Origin: Ridgeia piscesae
Taxonomy: Eukaryota; Annelida; Polychaeta; Sabellida; Siboglinidae
Assembly: GCA_025642075.2 (NCBI GenBank)
Contig: JAODUO010001100.1
Span: forward strand, 28,501-92,500
DNA: 64,000 bases
Direction of reading: 5' to 3'
Shown here: piece by piece, positions 12,864 to 24,591 of the stretch
Numbering within the stretch: position 1 is the first letter of the stretch
How the letters are laid out: each line of letters opens with the position of its first letter
Made by a program: the position numbers and the translations under genes
The notes under the pieces: generated by a model
Database searches by the model: none
What the model saw: only the letters and a program-made list of their open reading frames with translations
Told to the model about the DNA's origin: nothing

Positions 12864-14299
12864 ATGCTGGCCTTCATGGGGAACTGTCTGACATCTTGGA
12901 AAAAGGGAAATGGAAAAGGCTGCAAGTAAGTCAATGGAATATTATGTTTGACAGAATTACTGCAAGTTCCCAAGCCCAGAGTAAGTGCAGTCAATGCAAA
13001 GTTTTAATTCTCTAGCCTATGTTGAATGGTATGTATCAAGAAATTGAAAAGTAAATGAGAAACCAATTAAGTGTTAACTTATTCCAGATGACAGTTGTAA
13101 ACAATTCTGCATTTGGTATTCCATTTCCAATTACAGTGTACCCCGGTAATCTACCAAAATCTGATTCCGAGAAATGTCCTCTTATTCTGAAGACATTTGA
13201 TTGAGAAACTGGCAGCGATCAACAATCTGTTCAAAATCATACTATCAGATTAAGCAAAATCAATATCTTTCGATTGTTCAATGGATGGATATGTCAGTAG
13301 TATTGATTGATGTGGTAACAGTCATGTAATTAACTAATTGTTTCAATAATTACCTGGTACTGCCGGTAGTATGGAATATGTAAATTTATTGATTCACCTG
13401 GGGCCATTATGACGTTGCTGTGTCCTCATTTATGTACTGACATAATACCGCATTAAAGTTTCCCATGGGCGGCCATTGAAATGTTTCCATCATTGCTTAC
13501 CAGATGTTTTCATTAAGGTATTCCTATTTTTAGGTATTGATTAGTCTTCATTCACATACGTGTTGTATAAAATTATAACACCTGAGTTCCCTACAATCCA
13601 ATATCTAACCTGACACCCCTTCATTTCTGCTAGAAGCAGGCATTAATTCGACTGGATCGCATCACCAATCCACTTGGTGCCTGTTTCCAAATGCTGAAAA
13701 ACACTGACTGACACTTGTCATAATTTGACAGGTCTGATATCTGTTTCATTGGGGATGGTGGATGAACCCCTTATAGTGGTCTTATATCTGTTATGCATGG
13801 AAAAAGTCCTTAATAAGGATTGATATTTATGTTTCAGGAAAGTCACACTGGCCATGCTTGGACTGGACAATGCAGGGAAGACAGTAACAGCCAAGGGGCT
13901 CCAAGGAGGTAGGGATAATTACAGCCTGCAAACAATCAATGCCTCTTGATACAATATGATATAAATAATTATAGCATTAAATTATTTGCTGAGTTCTGAC
14001 ATTTTCTTGAAAGGTTACATTTTCTTTAAGCATAACATTTTTAATGATGTGCTAAAAATTATGTCAGTGTTCAACTTATTAATCTTTAGGCTTATTTAAT
14101 TACATTAGTCGATCAAACTAGATCATTGAACATTGATTAAGCTCAACCTTACAACTCATAACGTCACATGTATGGAATGTATTGTTTATGGCTCCAAGAT
14201 GTGTGGTTAATTCATAAGAAATTAACTTACATTGGGGCATACTATGTGAAAATTAACATTCCATGCTCCACAGTAAGTTAATTATTTTTACGAAACAAC

Positions 14300-14354
<55 letters not shown>

Positions 14355-17300
14355 CTCTATGATAAAAATAATGACTTCTTACGCACCAATATCCTTGAAG
14401 ATGAAGCTCAGTGGCACAACAAAACAGTCGTAATTGTAAACAATGCATGAGTTGTCAATGGATGGATGAAGGTGCTAGGAATCTAAGGAGGATAGGCAGC
14501 TTTAAAGAGATATGTTTTTAGACGCCGGTGGAATGAAACTATATTTCTTTCTAATTTAACCCTAGCAGGAAGCGAATTCCGCAGAATTAGTGCAGCAACA
14601 GAGATAATTAATAATATTATTTATTTTTGCTGTTCAGTTAAACATTTATAAATTTCATTTATGCAGCCTAACACACCAGCCTAAAACCCCCTAAAATGGC
14701 ATTGTTATAATTACAATTATATCAATTACAGTTTGACTAAAAACTGAACTGATCAGTATGAATTTACATTACACAATGATCAATTGTAAGTGTATCATAC
14801 AAACCTGCTGATACTATATGTCTCTTTCTCACGCAGTTCCCAGAGACATGGTCGCTCCCACGGTCGGCTTTGACAGTGTCAACTTTAGGTTCCTTCAGTA
14901 TGACATCACAATGTTTGACCTTGGAGGCGGTGTCAGGATTCGAGACATTTGGAAGAACTATCTGGCTGAAATTTACGGCGTTGTGTTTGTTGTGGACTCG
15001 AGTGAGCCAAACAGGATGGAAGAATGTAGACAGACACTCACAGATCTACTGCAGCAGCCTAAAGTCGCTGGCAAACCCATCTTGCTGTAAGTAGTTTCAT
15101 TCAGCCAGTGTCAAAAAACCTATCTCTGTAATGCTGCTATCCTCCTTAGTTTCCTAACACCTTCATCCATCTTGGGAGCGGTGATCGTGTGGTAGAGCGC
15201 CAGATTGTCAATCGAGGGGATGGTGGTACAATCCCACCTACCACCGTTTTGAAACTTAGGCAATTTCGTTCACCCCCACATTTGCCTGTGTCTTTCGGAA
15301 AAGACACTAAAAGCCGCTGGTCCCTTCTATCTGGTATTTATGCCAGGGAAAGTAAAAGATCCCACACATGGTAAATGTGTAACCTGTAGTGGACTCACTA
15401 ATTCTAGAGAAGGACAACTCCTGTGTTAGCTCAAGTTTGGGCCGTTTGGAGGAAACCACCCGAGACCTGTGTAGCAAGTATTCATTACAGACGTCTCTCC
15501 TGTATTTTTGTCCTCTTGAAGGTAAAAAGTTTTTATGTATCGCATCTTGACCTGAAACATGTTATTCCTGGCATGTTTATTATACTTTTGACATGACTGT
15601 TTGTAAAAGAAATTCTTGTTTACATGGCTATCATGAATTCTATAGAATGAATGACACAAATATATGAAAATAAACACTTCTGTATGTACTATTAAACATG
15701 GTATTTACAAAGTATCTATTGCACAAGCACACACACACATGCACTTGAAGACACTATTTAATATTGCATTAATTGCAGCATGGCTGAATGCTTCCCTGAG
15801 AAGTCGAGATATTGTGTTCGATTGAACAAGTCTGCCAGGGAGTACAGTTTAAATTAAGCACTTTGAATAGTTTGAGGATTGGATACTGCAGTTACATTTC
15901 TTCAGCACATTCCAGTAAGACATTGTGTTTCATGTTTCTGCTACAGACTGGCAAACAAACAGGACAAAGCAGGAGCCTTGGATGAGATAGATATATGTGA
16001 ATACTTAAACCTAGAAGATGTAGTCAACAAGACCCGGTGCCCGTGCAAACTGGTAAGGATTGTTTCACTATTCGTTCAAAATATATAAAAAATCAGCCCT
16101 CGCAAAACAAATATAATTTGACTATGTTCCTTTAGACTTCTAACAATTGGATCAGTGCAAAATCACCTGTCCTATTATGTGACTTTCTGTCAAGCAAGCT
16201 TACTATTGTCTATATCGCTAATACAAACAGACACAGACAAAACATTTAATTTAGTTTTTAAAGCCTGAATCCAGCATCCCACGGGTCATTTCATTTGATA
16301 ATAAATACTCGTATTCGATTCATGTTTAACATTTCTGAGATATTTGATTCAAAATGAAATGCCATATTCATCGTAAGCTTATATCATTCGTCCAGTTAGA
16401 CTGTAATAATAATAATAATGTTTATTTTCACAACGATACATAATAATAATAATAAAATACTTTTGTAGCATGATACATGTCATTATTACATGATACTGAT
16501 AATCTTTTAGTGCATAATACACTTATTGTGTCAGAAAAAAGGAGCATATTGAAGATAAACCTTGTGATTGTATACCCCTGTACTTAGGATAAACTTAGAG
16601 AAAATTACATGAGAATAGACACATATACGCACATTTCATTACGGTACGGAGGCTGGTATTTGCAGAAGACATGCGCGGCTCTGCCAGGAGAGGGAAAGAA
16701 GATGGACCCGGCCATAAGCGCTGGTCTGAAGTGGCTTTTGACAATGATCTGTAAGGATTATGAGGAACTACATCGGAGGGTGACAGAGGACATGGAAGAA
16801 CAGAGGAAGAGGGAGGCGGAGGAGAAGAAGGCTCGCCGGGAGAGGGTGCGGAAGATCAAGGAAGAAAGGTAAGTGGAATTGACTGCGGTTTGTTTACATC
16901 ACAGTTGCGTGTGTGACTTCCGTCAAGCTTTGCCTTCGCCACTAGAGGGTCGGTGATCGTTGTGCACGTTGTATGTGAACTACATTAAAGCGACATGGTC
17001 CTTTCGTGGCTTTTTATTTTTATTGCAAAATCATGTTATACGCTATAAATTATACCTATTATAGCGTAAAGACAGTCAAAATATGTTTTCATGTCCCATT
17101 TAGGGGTTGAAAATAGACGCAGTAAGGGCACTTAACCCTGTGTACACATCGATCACGAGGCATTTTTGAAACAGTTGTAGGCGTGGCTAAAAGCCCAGAA
17201 GGAAATGTATGATCACGCGATGCAGTATCACGTGAACACAAGTTGACGCCACTAATGCCACACCCAGCCAGGTGCACGGCTCCCAGTTGGTAAAGGTCAA

Positions 17301-20300
17301 AGGGTGGGTGTCACTCGCTGCGATTTGATTACAGCGTCGGGATTCTTACAAACATTCGTCATTTAACATTACAAAATCAATTCTGTTTCGAAAAAACATT
17401 TATTGGCGGTCAGGACGCTACAATAGTTATAACTGATTAATATGATTTTGCAATAAAAATAAAAAGCCACAAACTTATCATGTCGCTTTAATATTGTGAC
17501 ATGACAAAATCTTTGTGTCACAAAGTTTGGAGATGTCTTGTTTCGTTCACTTCTGTACACGACCACTGAAAGGTCTAAGGTGGATCAAGAGCGAGATGAA
17601 AAACATGATTTCTACCCAAACTCAAAATGGAACTGCAGTAATACTTTTCAGTGGTCCCCGGGTTTCAACGACTCATCTGTCTGACTGTGTGAAATTGATG
17701 CTGGGGAGGGGCAACATGCAGGAAGATTTATATCCTGATCGAGGCGTCTGAATGCAGCACGCATCCAACATGGGTCTGATTGAGTTTTGGTGGAAGATGA
17801 GGGGAGATATATATAAATTTGCGTTTCAGTAGCAAAGTGGTACTGATGTTGCTAATGTGTCATCTTTATGATTTGACTTTCTCTGGCTTAGTGGTGATTA
17901 AATACAAAGCAAGAAATAGACAGGAGTTGAGAGTGAGCTTGAATGCTTCCTAAATCAGACCAAACCTCGAACTGACAATTGAGCAACAAGGAAATAATCA
18001 TTTGTGCATGAGTGGGGGGGGGGTCGTGGTGACCTCTGGTAAATCCGGTTGAATTTTTTTTCTAGATTAAACATAATTTTGCATAGTGCAAAATGTATAT
18101 AGTTATGCAGCTAAAGTAGTTATGAACCTAATTACATTAAATGCTTCTGACGAGTGTTTGTATGATTAGCAATTTATCAAATTGCAGATGCTGCTATATT
18201 ATGTTACTGAACATTTCTTAGGATAGTTCTTTTTCCAATCAAGTTTTCATATCCCAAAACAAGATCTTTCTTTTTACCTGTAGAGGCTTTCGTCTCACAT
18301 TACACGCAGATTTCTTGAGTACTACTGACAAATGATGTCATCATACACGTGGGGTAGCTCGTAATTGTCCTCATCTCTGTTCATTGGTGTCTTTGTCTTT
18401 CTGGCCCAGATGGCTTCCTTTAGTTGCCGGTTCTTTTGTTTGGTTCTTTATCAATGATGTGTGCGACGATGTAATTCATCATTACTACTGATGAAGTTGA
18501 TGTGTATTGTCAGACTAAAGCCTCTACAGGGAAAAAGACAGATTTTGCTTTTGGATATGAAAAATGAAAACTTTTGGTTGTTATACAAATGTGTTTTATT
18601 TATTATTCACGTATAATTTTGCAGAGAAAAGGAAGAAGCGGCCCAGAGAGGGATCAATGGAGGAGGCGACCAGGTAGATGGCGCTGACGAAGATGACGAC
18701 GACGACATGGTGGTTGGGGACAATCCATTCAAACGTCTTGATCTGAATGAGCTGAAAGAGAAGGTATGTACATACACGTTGACTTCTCTTCTCTGACAGT
18801 TTGGGCAACGAAACTTAATCACGTTAGTTATAATTTTAGGTATTCTCTTGGTAGTCATATGCAGCACATTTTCTGTTATTGTATGTAGACCTTTTTGTTT
18901 GTATAAATCGATGCTTAGAGGGGTTAACATTCGACATAGAACTCTGAAAAGTTTAGGGTTTATGCGTCTAATTACAATACCTAATGTCTTGGCTGCTTTA
19001 GTACGCCGCTCTTTTTGTCATCAAGTCTGTCTGTGTAAGTTCTCATCGTGTAATGTTTGAATTACTTTATTGCCTATGAGGTATGTACATAGAGAAAGTT
19101 TTAAGTTAATGCTGCATTCAAACGTAATATAACTACAAATGAAAATAAGAAGACGTGCTATTCTCTTGCACCAACGTCCTTGTGAACTAATGCTTAGCAA
19201 CATGTAAAATCTAATGGTTAGACAGTCTCAATCTGTATCAAATCATCAACAAAATATTATTACCATATCCGGGCTGGATATGGTAATAATATTTCGTTTT
19301 TATAAAGCGCAATTTCTAATAAATTTTAAAGCATTGTACAAGAACATGATATGTAAAACATTAAATTTAGGCGCAGTATGAGCACGGTAAGCATAAAATG
19401 TAAATTTTATGTAACTATTAAAACAGTCAAAAAGGAATGCTCATCCAACAGTTGATGATTTGATACAGACTGAGACTGTCTAAAGGGGATAAAACAATAT
19501 AAACATGGTCCGTCTGGTGACCGGTATAGCAAAAAAAAATTATTCATTAGTTGGCTTCCGATCAAGAAAACCTTTGATCAGACGGTTGCACCAGGAAATC
19601 CAGGCTGCCCTGGGCCTGTCTACTGCTTTCATTCTGATTTCAGGAGAAAAAGGAAAAACGGGAAAAACAGCGACGGAAGGAACAGAAAGCCCAAAAAGAG
19701 AATGATCAAGTAGTGGTTGCTAGGGGCAACCTGTTCGACTCCCCCCACCACACTGGCGCCACGGCCAGTGACGAAGGCTTACAGCGAGGTGAGACTAATG
19801 GACACGCCACATGTCCAGACAGTCGGTCATCCCCGCTGCAAAGTCGACTTCATTTGGAGTCGGCCAACGACAGAGTCAGGGGCGAGGGTGATAAGTCTGC
19901 CTTGCCCCCGGTTCCGAAAGCACGTAGTGAGGAAGTCTACGGGTCACGGAGTAATCTGCAGAATGGCACAGACGGACTGAAGTTTGGTACAACACACGTT
20001 GTGGCTTCAGTATCTCGTCTCGAACCATTGGAGTCAGGTGAGATTCCAGTGTGTAGTGAATTTAGTTGTTTTGCCATGTAAACTGAGAATGTTTCTTGCT
20101 GCCCTGTGTCATTTCCTGTGATGTAATTTCCTGTGATGTCATTGTTATCGTAGGATACCAGGTGTAATAACTGAAATGATGCTAGATGCAGGCGTAAAAC
20201 TAAAAAAATAACTATGAATCTAGGTTGGGTATGGACATATGTTTTCATGTTGAATAATAACAACATAAGACCAGATTTATACTGTTGCATATTGCATCAG

Positions 20301-22712
20301 AGATTATAAATGTCTTGGTTGTTCAGTAGGGTTGAGAGGTTATGTTGTGGTTGTGTGAATCAGATTACAAACTGCTCCATATTGTTAAATATTGAATGAG
20401 AATTCAAGACATGTTAATTATCAGCTGGTTCTGTTCCACATGTTGATGTTTTATTACTGTCCAGTGTGTCCACTACACTGTGTTGTAATTGGTATAACCA
20501 GCTGCACTAGTGATTATGAATATAAATATTTACTGGTATTGCAGTGCTATGCGCATACTGATCACAATATTTAAATTCTTGCAGGTTATAATGTAACATT
20601 TGTATAACAATTGGGTAAAGACTCATGTTTACATGCAAGAGATTATTGACACCTGTGTATTCAGCATGGCTGGTTTAATTATTTTATTCTAAAGTCTGTA
20701 AAAATAAACCTGTCGTCTAAGTCGCCATACACTTACATGCAATTCTGTTTTGTTTACAGTGAGTAAAAAATATAGTAAGTATTTTTATCTACCCTTTCAT
20801 TAGTTGTAGCTTTGAATGTTTGCATCTCACCCCCTCTCTCTTCTTCCTGGTATTTTCTATCCCACTTATCTGTATCTTATCATTTATCATTTACTTGCTG
20901 CTTTACTCTTTACTATGCATTTTGATAGATGCAATTCTGCATATTCCTGTGTAATATGCCTTCCGATATTTCATATCTAAAATAATTTTTGCAATTAGAA
21001 TGTTTCTATCGTCTGCTTGATGCCTTTGTTTGCATGTAACCCCCCTTCATCTAACACTTAGTTTCCTAACCAATGCATTTTACTGCTGTTTTTGTAAAAA
21101 ATTGATCGTCTCATCCATAAACCCAAACCAGGTGATATTTATCAACAGCGGAATTGTTTTTCTTGATGTAGAAATATTCCCCGTCACAACCATGAAGACT
21201 GTCAAAGAGATGTTGGGTTAAACAAGGCAACGCTTGTTGTGAGGCTAATATAGTTGTTTATAATTTGAATGCAAGATGGGTATACTGACAATGCACAGTT
21301 TGGTGTTTATACAGTGCAGTATCCTTCATTGTATTTCCTTTAGTCAGGATATTTTTATTAATTAATATCAAAACCAGGGACCTACATTTAAACAAAATAC
21401 ATAGCTAATTTATTTTTCCTTGTTCACTTCAAATGCTAATTCTGTATCAAAGTGCAGTTATCATTTTTAGGAAACAACCAATGCACTATACTTGCATAAA
21501 ATCCATTGCACTATGTTGAAATTGTATTAATATAAGGTAACTAATGTCATGTATATAGCATATTTAAGATCTTGTTGGCATAACGAATGCAATTTAAAGT
21601 CACCCATCAAATTTCAACGCTAAAATGCAATCATGCAAATAGAATATTTTGCAGATTGCTAAATGGGCCTCACTGCCATATGTCACTGTGTATGTCCCAA
21701 TTTGTATTGCGTGAAAGTAATCTGAATAAATATTTAACACATTGAATCCGTTATTAATGACATGAATGATTGATAAATTTTAACTGTTTATAATTGTCCT
21801 AGAATGGTACTTTGTATGTTGTGATGGGATAAGTATCGGGAAAGATTATCGTATCATAACTGCGCAAAGTCGGATAACTGTAAATTTCCCTGTTGTCTTT
21901 CTTAATAGAAAAGAAAAAGAAAAAGAGGAATCAGACGGTACCTAAGGACGAACACAATGGCACGACGGAGGCGAAACCCAGGAAGGAACGTCATGAGAGA
22001 AAAATGTCATCTGAGACAACTCGAGACACTGAAGGTATCTACTGACTCGCTTGTGCAAGTCTTACAACTAACAACTATAACCGTGTTGGATTTAATTATT
22101 TTAATTTAGATTTTTCGCTGGTAAAACATAACCAGTCACACAGGTAATTTGATGTGCCAAGAAATTATATAAGAAGACATTTCTATTGTATTTATAAATT
22201 CCTGTGTTGCATTGTTTATTCTGCAGCAAAGATCATAAAAGGGGGATGACCATGTCTGTGAGGTTATCAGAAATCTATGAAAATATGTCAATTTGTAGTA
22301 CAGTGCTATGTGCTTGCTGACAATAGGTTTCAGGAGTCTCATCAACAGCTGCAGTGATCTTTTTGTGCACATTTTCTACATTGTAATGATTCCAGATGGC
22401 AGGCATTTGTAAATTGTTAGCCTTTGTAAGTTTGTAAAACCTAATTTTTGTTACCTTTTCATCAGTTATTCTGGTGTATTCTATATGCTTCGTAACAGAC
22501 AACTTCTAAGAACTGTAAAATTATATTTTGTTCCAGAAAGATTATTTTTGTTGTATCCTAAGTTTGGGACAAATAAATATTTCCTCTTATAAACTCTTTG
22601 TTTAGTTTCAGAGTTTTCCAAGAAGTGGGCTCTGGTTGATGAACTACCATCCATAGACGGCGGCAGCTATAACAGACCAAACTGTGAAGACGACGATAGT
22701 GTCATTACATGA
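12864..22712 (+). CDS. ARL13B: ARL13B, ciliary ARF-like GTPase
   Basis: ARL13B is a membrane-anchored small GTPase of cilia that acts as GEF for ARL3. The coding exons are 12864-12925, 13838-13908, 14837-15086, 15947-16052, 16666-16868, 18625-18763, 19644-20037, 20760-20774, 21909-22034 and 22612-22712, predicting 488 residues (human 428). Visible landmarks: N-terminal MLAFMGNC with a single candidate palmitoylated Cys8 (vertebrates have two adjacent); P-loop GLDNAGKT; switch I PTVGF; switch II DLGGG, with Gly where canonical ARFs have Gln; NKQD; then a long Glu/Lys/Arg coiled coil (EEQRKREAEEKKARRERV), a lysine-rich block KKRNQTVPK, and a C-terminus ending DDSVIT, like the vertebrate tail. 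All junctions are GT-AG and in phase. The start lies in an exon whose acceptor (12818) implies an upstream non-coding exon. Exon 8 is a 15-nt microexon; skipping it keeps frame. Confidence 0.95.
13605..13795. repeat. Dispersed repeat copy, related to about 1755-2010
   Basis: Shares with the first copy a series of blocks in the same order: cttcatttctgct / ccatttctgctt, cgcatcaccaa / tacatcaccaa, gactgacacttgtcataatttgacag / gactgacagctgtcgtaatttgacag (partial), and a block around ggggatggtggatga / ggggaatggcggatga. Old transposon remnant of unknown class, in ARL13B intron 1. Confidence 0.6.
14311..14353. repeat. (TA)n microsatellite
   Basis: Uninterrupted TA dinucleotide run following a short CA run, in ARL13B intron 2. 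Confidence 0.95.
15172..15470 (+). mobile_element. tRNA-derived SINE-like element
   Basis: The 5' part contains an A-box-like gtggtagagcgcc and, about 40 bp on, a B-box-like ggtacaatccc, as expected of an internal pol III promoter inherited from a tRNA. The central part (gtctttcggaaaagac, then aaaagatccc) resembles the conserved body of widespread animal SINEs. It sits in ARL13B intron 3. No clear target duplication was identified. Confidence 0.6.
16985..17491. mobile_element. TTAA-flanked MITE with about 50-bp terminal inverted repeats
   Basis: Left end ttaaagcgacatggtc and right end (reverse complement) ttaaagcgacatgataag start inverted repeats that run about 50 bp and include ggctttttatttttattg and caaaatcat. 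TTAA at both ends fits a piggyBac-type target duplication, although the TIR itself is not diagnostic. There is no transposase. It lies in ARL13B intron 5. Confidence 0.75.
18245..18563. mobile_element. Fold-back MITE-like element
   Basis: Imperfect inverted repeats of about 60 bp: the left arm runs from ttttcatatccc through cctgtagaggctttcgtct; the right arm reads, reversed, ttttcatatcc through cctgtagaggctttagtct. The interior is about 200 bp without an open frame. It ends about 60 bp before the acceptor of ARL13B exon 6. Confidence 0.7.
19221..19480. mobile_element. TA-flanked MITE with 30-bp TIRs and an internal perfect hairpin
   Basis: TIRs 19221-19250 and 19451-19480 match at 29 of 30 positions (gacagtctcaatctgtatc versus gacagtctcagtctgtatc). 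TA occurs on both sides (19219-19220, 19481-19482), as for Tc1/mariner-like insertion. Inside, 19253-19270 and 19276-19293 are perfect 18-bp complementary arms around a gggct loop. Located in ARL13B intron 6. Confidence 0.8.
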
Positions 22713-23150
22713 GACATCTAGCTCAAGTTGTCACAATCTGCAAGTCACATGATTACATCGCCATAAAGACAGTTGAACACTGTTCACCTGTCATATTTAT
22801 TTATTTAAATGAATCATTTGTTGATATGCATGTGTATGATTTGTTTACAATTAAATTGTAGACGTGCATGATAAGTTATCCTACGTTTTACTATCAAATT
22901 ATAAACAGGTATGATGATTACATATCCTAGACAGTTGGGATCTGTATAATATAAAGTTTGTTTTACTTTATAATTGAATGTCATTTTCTACATCAGTATC
23001 TTTCCATTATGGTTATGTACCAAAAAAATAAGAATGGAAATGTAAGTGAAACGTGCCTTGGTCACATTGCTTCTAAGGCGTGAATACTTTTATTACACTG
23101 TGGCTACTTGAGAGCAACTATTTTAATGTGAAATATGTAATAAAATAGGC
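22713..23150 (+). other. ARL13B 3' UTR with candidate poly(A) signal
   Basis: The sequence after the TGA at 22710-22712 is AT-rich and has no further coding similarity. AATAAA at 23139-23144 is the best-placed polyadenylation signal I see, giving a 3' UTR of about 450 nt. The end is not proven. Confidence 0.5.
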
Positions 23151-23784
23151 AGCATCTGTACACCAGCATCCTATCAAAAGGGTTGTGTTTGTTCTCGACT
23201 GTGTTTATCTGTACTTGTTATTTTTATCGGATGATGCAACTCCTGGTATAAACAACACCATGATTACTAGCAAATGAACAAGACGTGGTCTAAGTTCACT
23301 GAACACGGTAATTGTAATTAAAATGCAAATTTCAGAGTTGTAATTGGCATTATGATTTTAAAAGTAATTGTAACTGGTGACAATTTAACTGGAGTTGTTG
23401 AGGATATTTCTAAGATGTTCAATATTTTATATTTGAAAAGCCGAAGGTAAAAAAATAAGTTCCATTATTTTATGTGTATTTCATGTAGATGTCCTTGTTG
23501 ATTATTTCAGAACATTGCTGCAAAAGTTGGCTGTGTTAGTTTCTGATTTGTGTACACAATATGTTTATTTATTAAAAGCTGTACTTGTTTAAAAAATATA
23601 TCTCCATGTTTGATTTTGGTCACAATAGCAGTACTTAAAACATGACATTTATTCTCAGTAGCACCACTTCCTGCCATTTTCAGTAGTAATAACAGAATGG
23701 CTGAATACTTCCTACAGAACTTGAGTTGATGTTGGAATGAACTGGTGCAAAGCACTAGATAAGGTATTACATACGAACATGTCT

Positions 23785-23790
23785 TTTATT
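23785..23790 (-). terminator. Candidate MPC2 poly(A) signal
   Basis: AATAAA on the minus strand about 380 nt past the MPC2 stop. The choice rests on position only. If used, ARL13B and MPC2 transcripts converge without overlapping, about 640 bp apart. Confidence 0.35.
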
Positions 23791-23841
23791 GTACACATAT
23801 ATCCTGGAAATCATTTCAGTATTTCAGATCTTTTATGTTAT

Positions 23842-24591
23842 ATAATATATACATAATCAAGCACAGCATTGCACAATTTCTTGTCAAAGTTCACACGACA
23901 ATATGCAGTTTTCGGTCATGAAGAATTTTTACCTGGATCCTTTATGTAACTCTCGTTTGCTTAAATGATAGTCACTGTTTCCTGTGTGTGGGTTCTGCAT
24001 CATTTTGGTGTCTTCTTGCATTTATGACTGAAAATGTGATTATCTTAGAACTGTTAATAGACAATATCAGTAAAATAAAATGCCTGGTACTTTGTGTCTA
24101 CGTGTTTCTGTCTATATTTGTGAGTATATCATCAGTCATTTGTTGTTGTTCTGTAGTCATGTGGCCTCAGTCGTTTTTTTCCTCCAGACTCTTTTGATGT
24201 CTACAAATAAGAAAAGACAAAGTCGTATAATTAAGTAACATTAGGGAAACAAGTAATGTGCTGCCTTGTCATACTGGTTGTATGTGCTGTACATGAATGC
24301 AACTGCACTTTTAAAGTATTTTCGTGTTCTTGTATATTTGCAGCGTAAGGCTTTTTAAATTAGCATATCAGCTCGTCATTACTGAAGACAGTTACCTGAC
24401 ACAGAACAGAAAAGGTGGCAACAATTTTTGCCCTGAAATTTTTACCTTCCCCACATAAATATATCCAGTTAGGTTCCCAGGATGAAACTGAAGAAAACAC
24501 AGAATTATCACAGTGTACCATGCCCTGCATATTGTCGTGTGAACTTTGACAAGAAATTGTGCAATGCTGTGCTTGATTATGTATATATTAT
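23842..24591. repeat. Perfect 67-bp inverted repeat enclosing the last MPC2 exon
   Basis: Positions 23842-23908 and 24525-24591 are exact reverse complements over 67 bp (one end atgcag/ctgcat, the other ataatatat). The 616-bp spacer contains the MPC2 terminal coding exon (24200-24167) and part of its 3' UTR. The arms could be TIRs of a recent element, or an inverted duplication; the exon inside argues against a simple MITE. Confidence 0.9.

Noticed and set aside
15170..15260. A functional tRNA gene
   Set aside because: A- and B-box-like words are present, but no cloverleaf pairing or acceptor stem was seen; it reads better as a SINE head.
23988..24197. 69-residue hydrophobic plus-strand frame
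   Set aside because: It lies opposite the last MPC2 exon and 3' UTR, with no homology or splice support.
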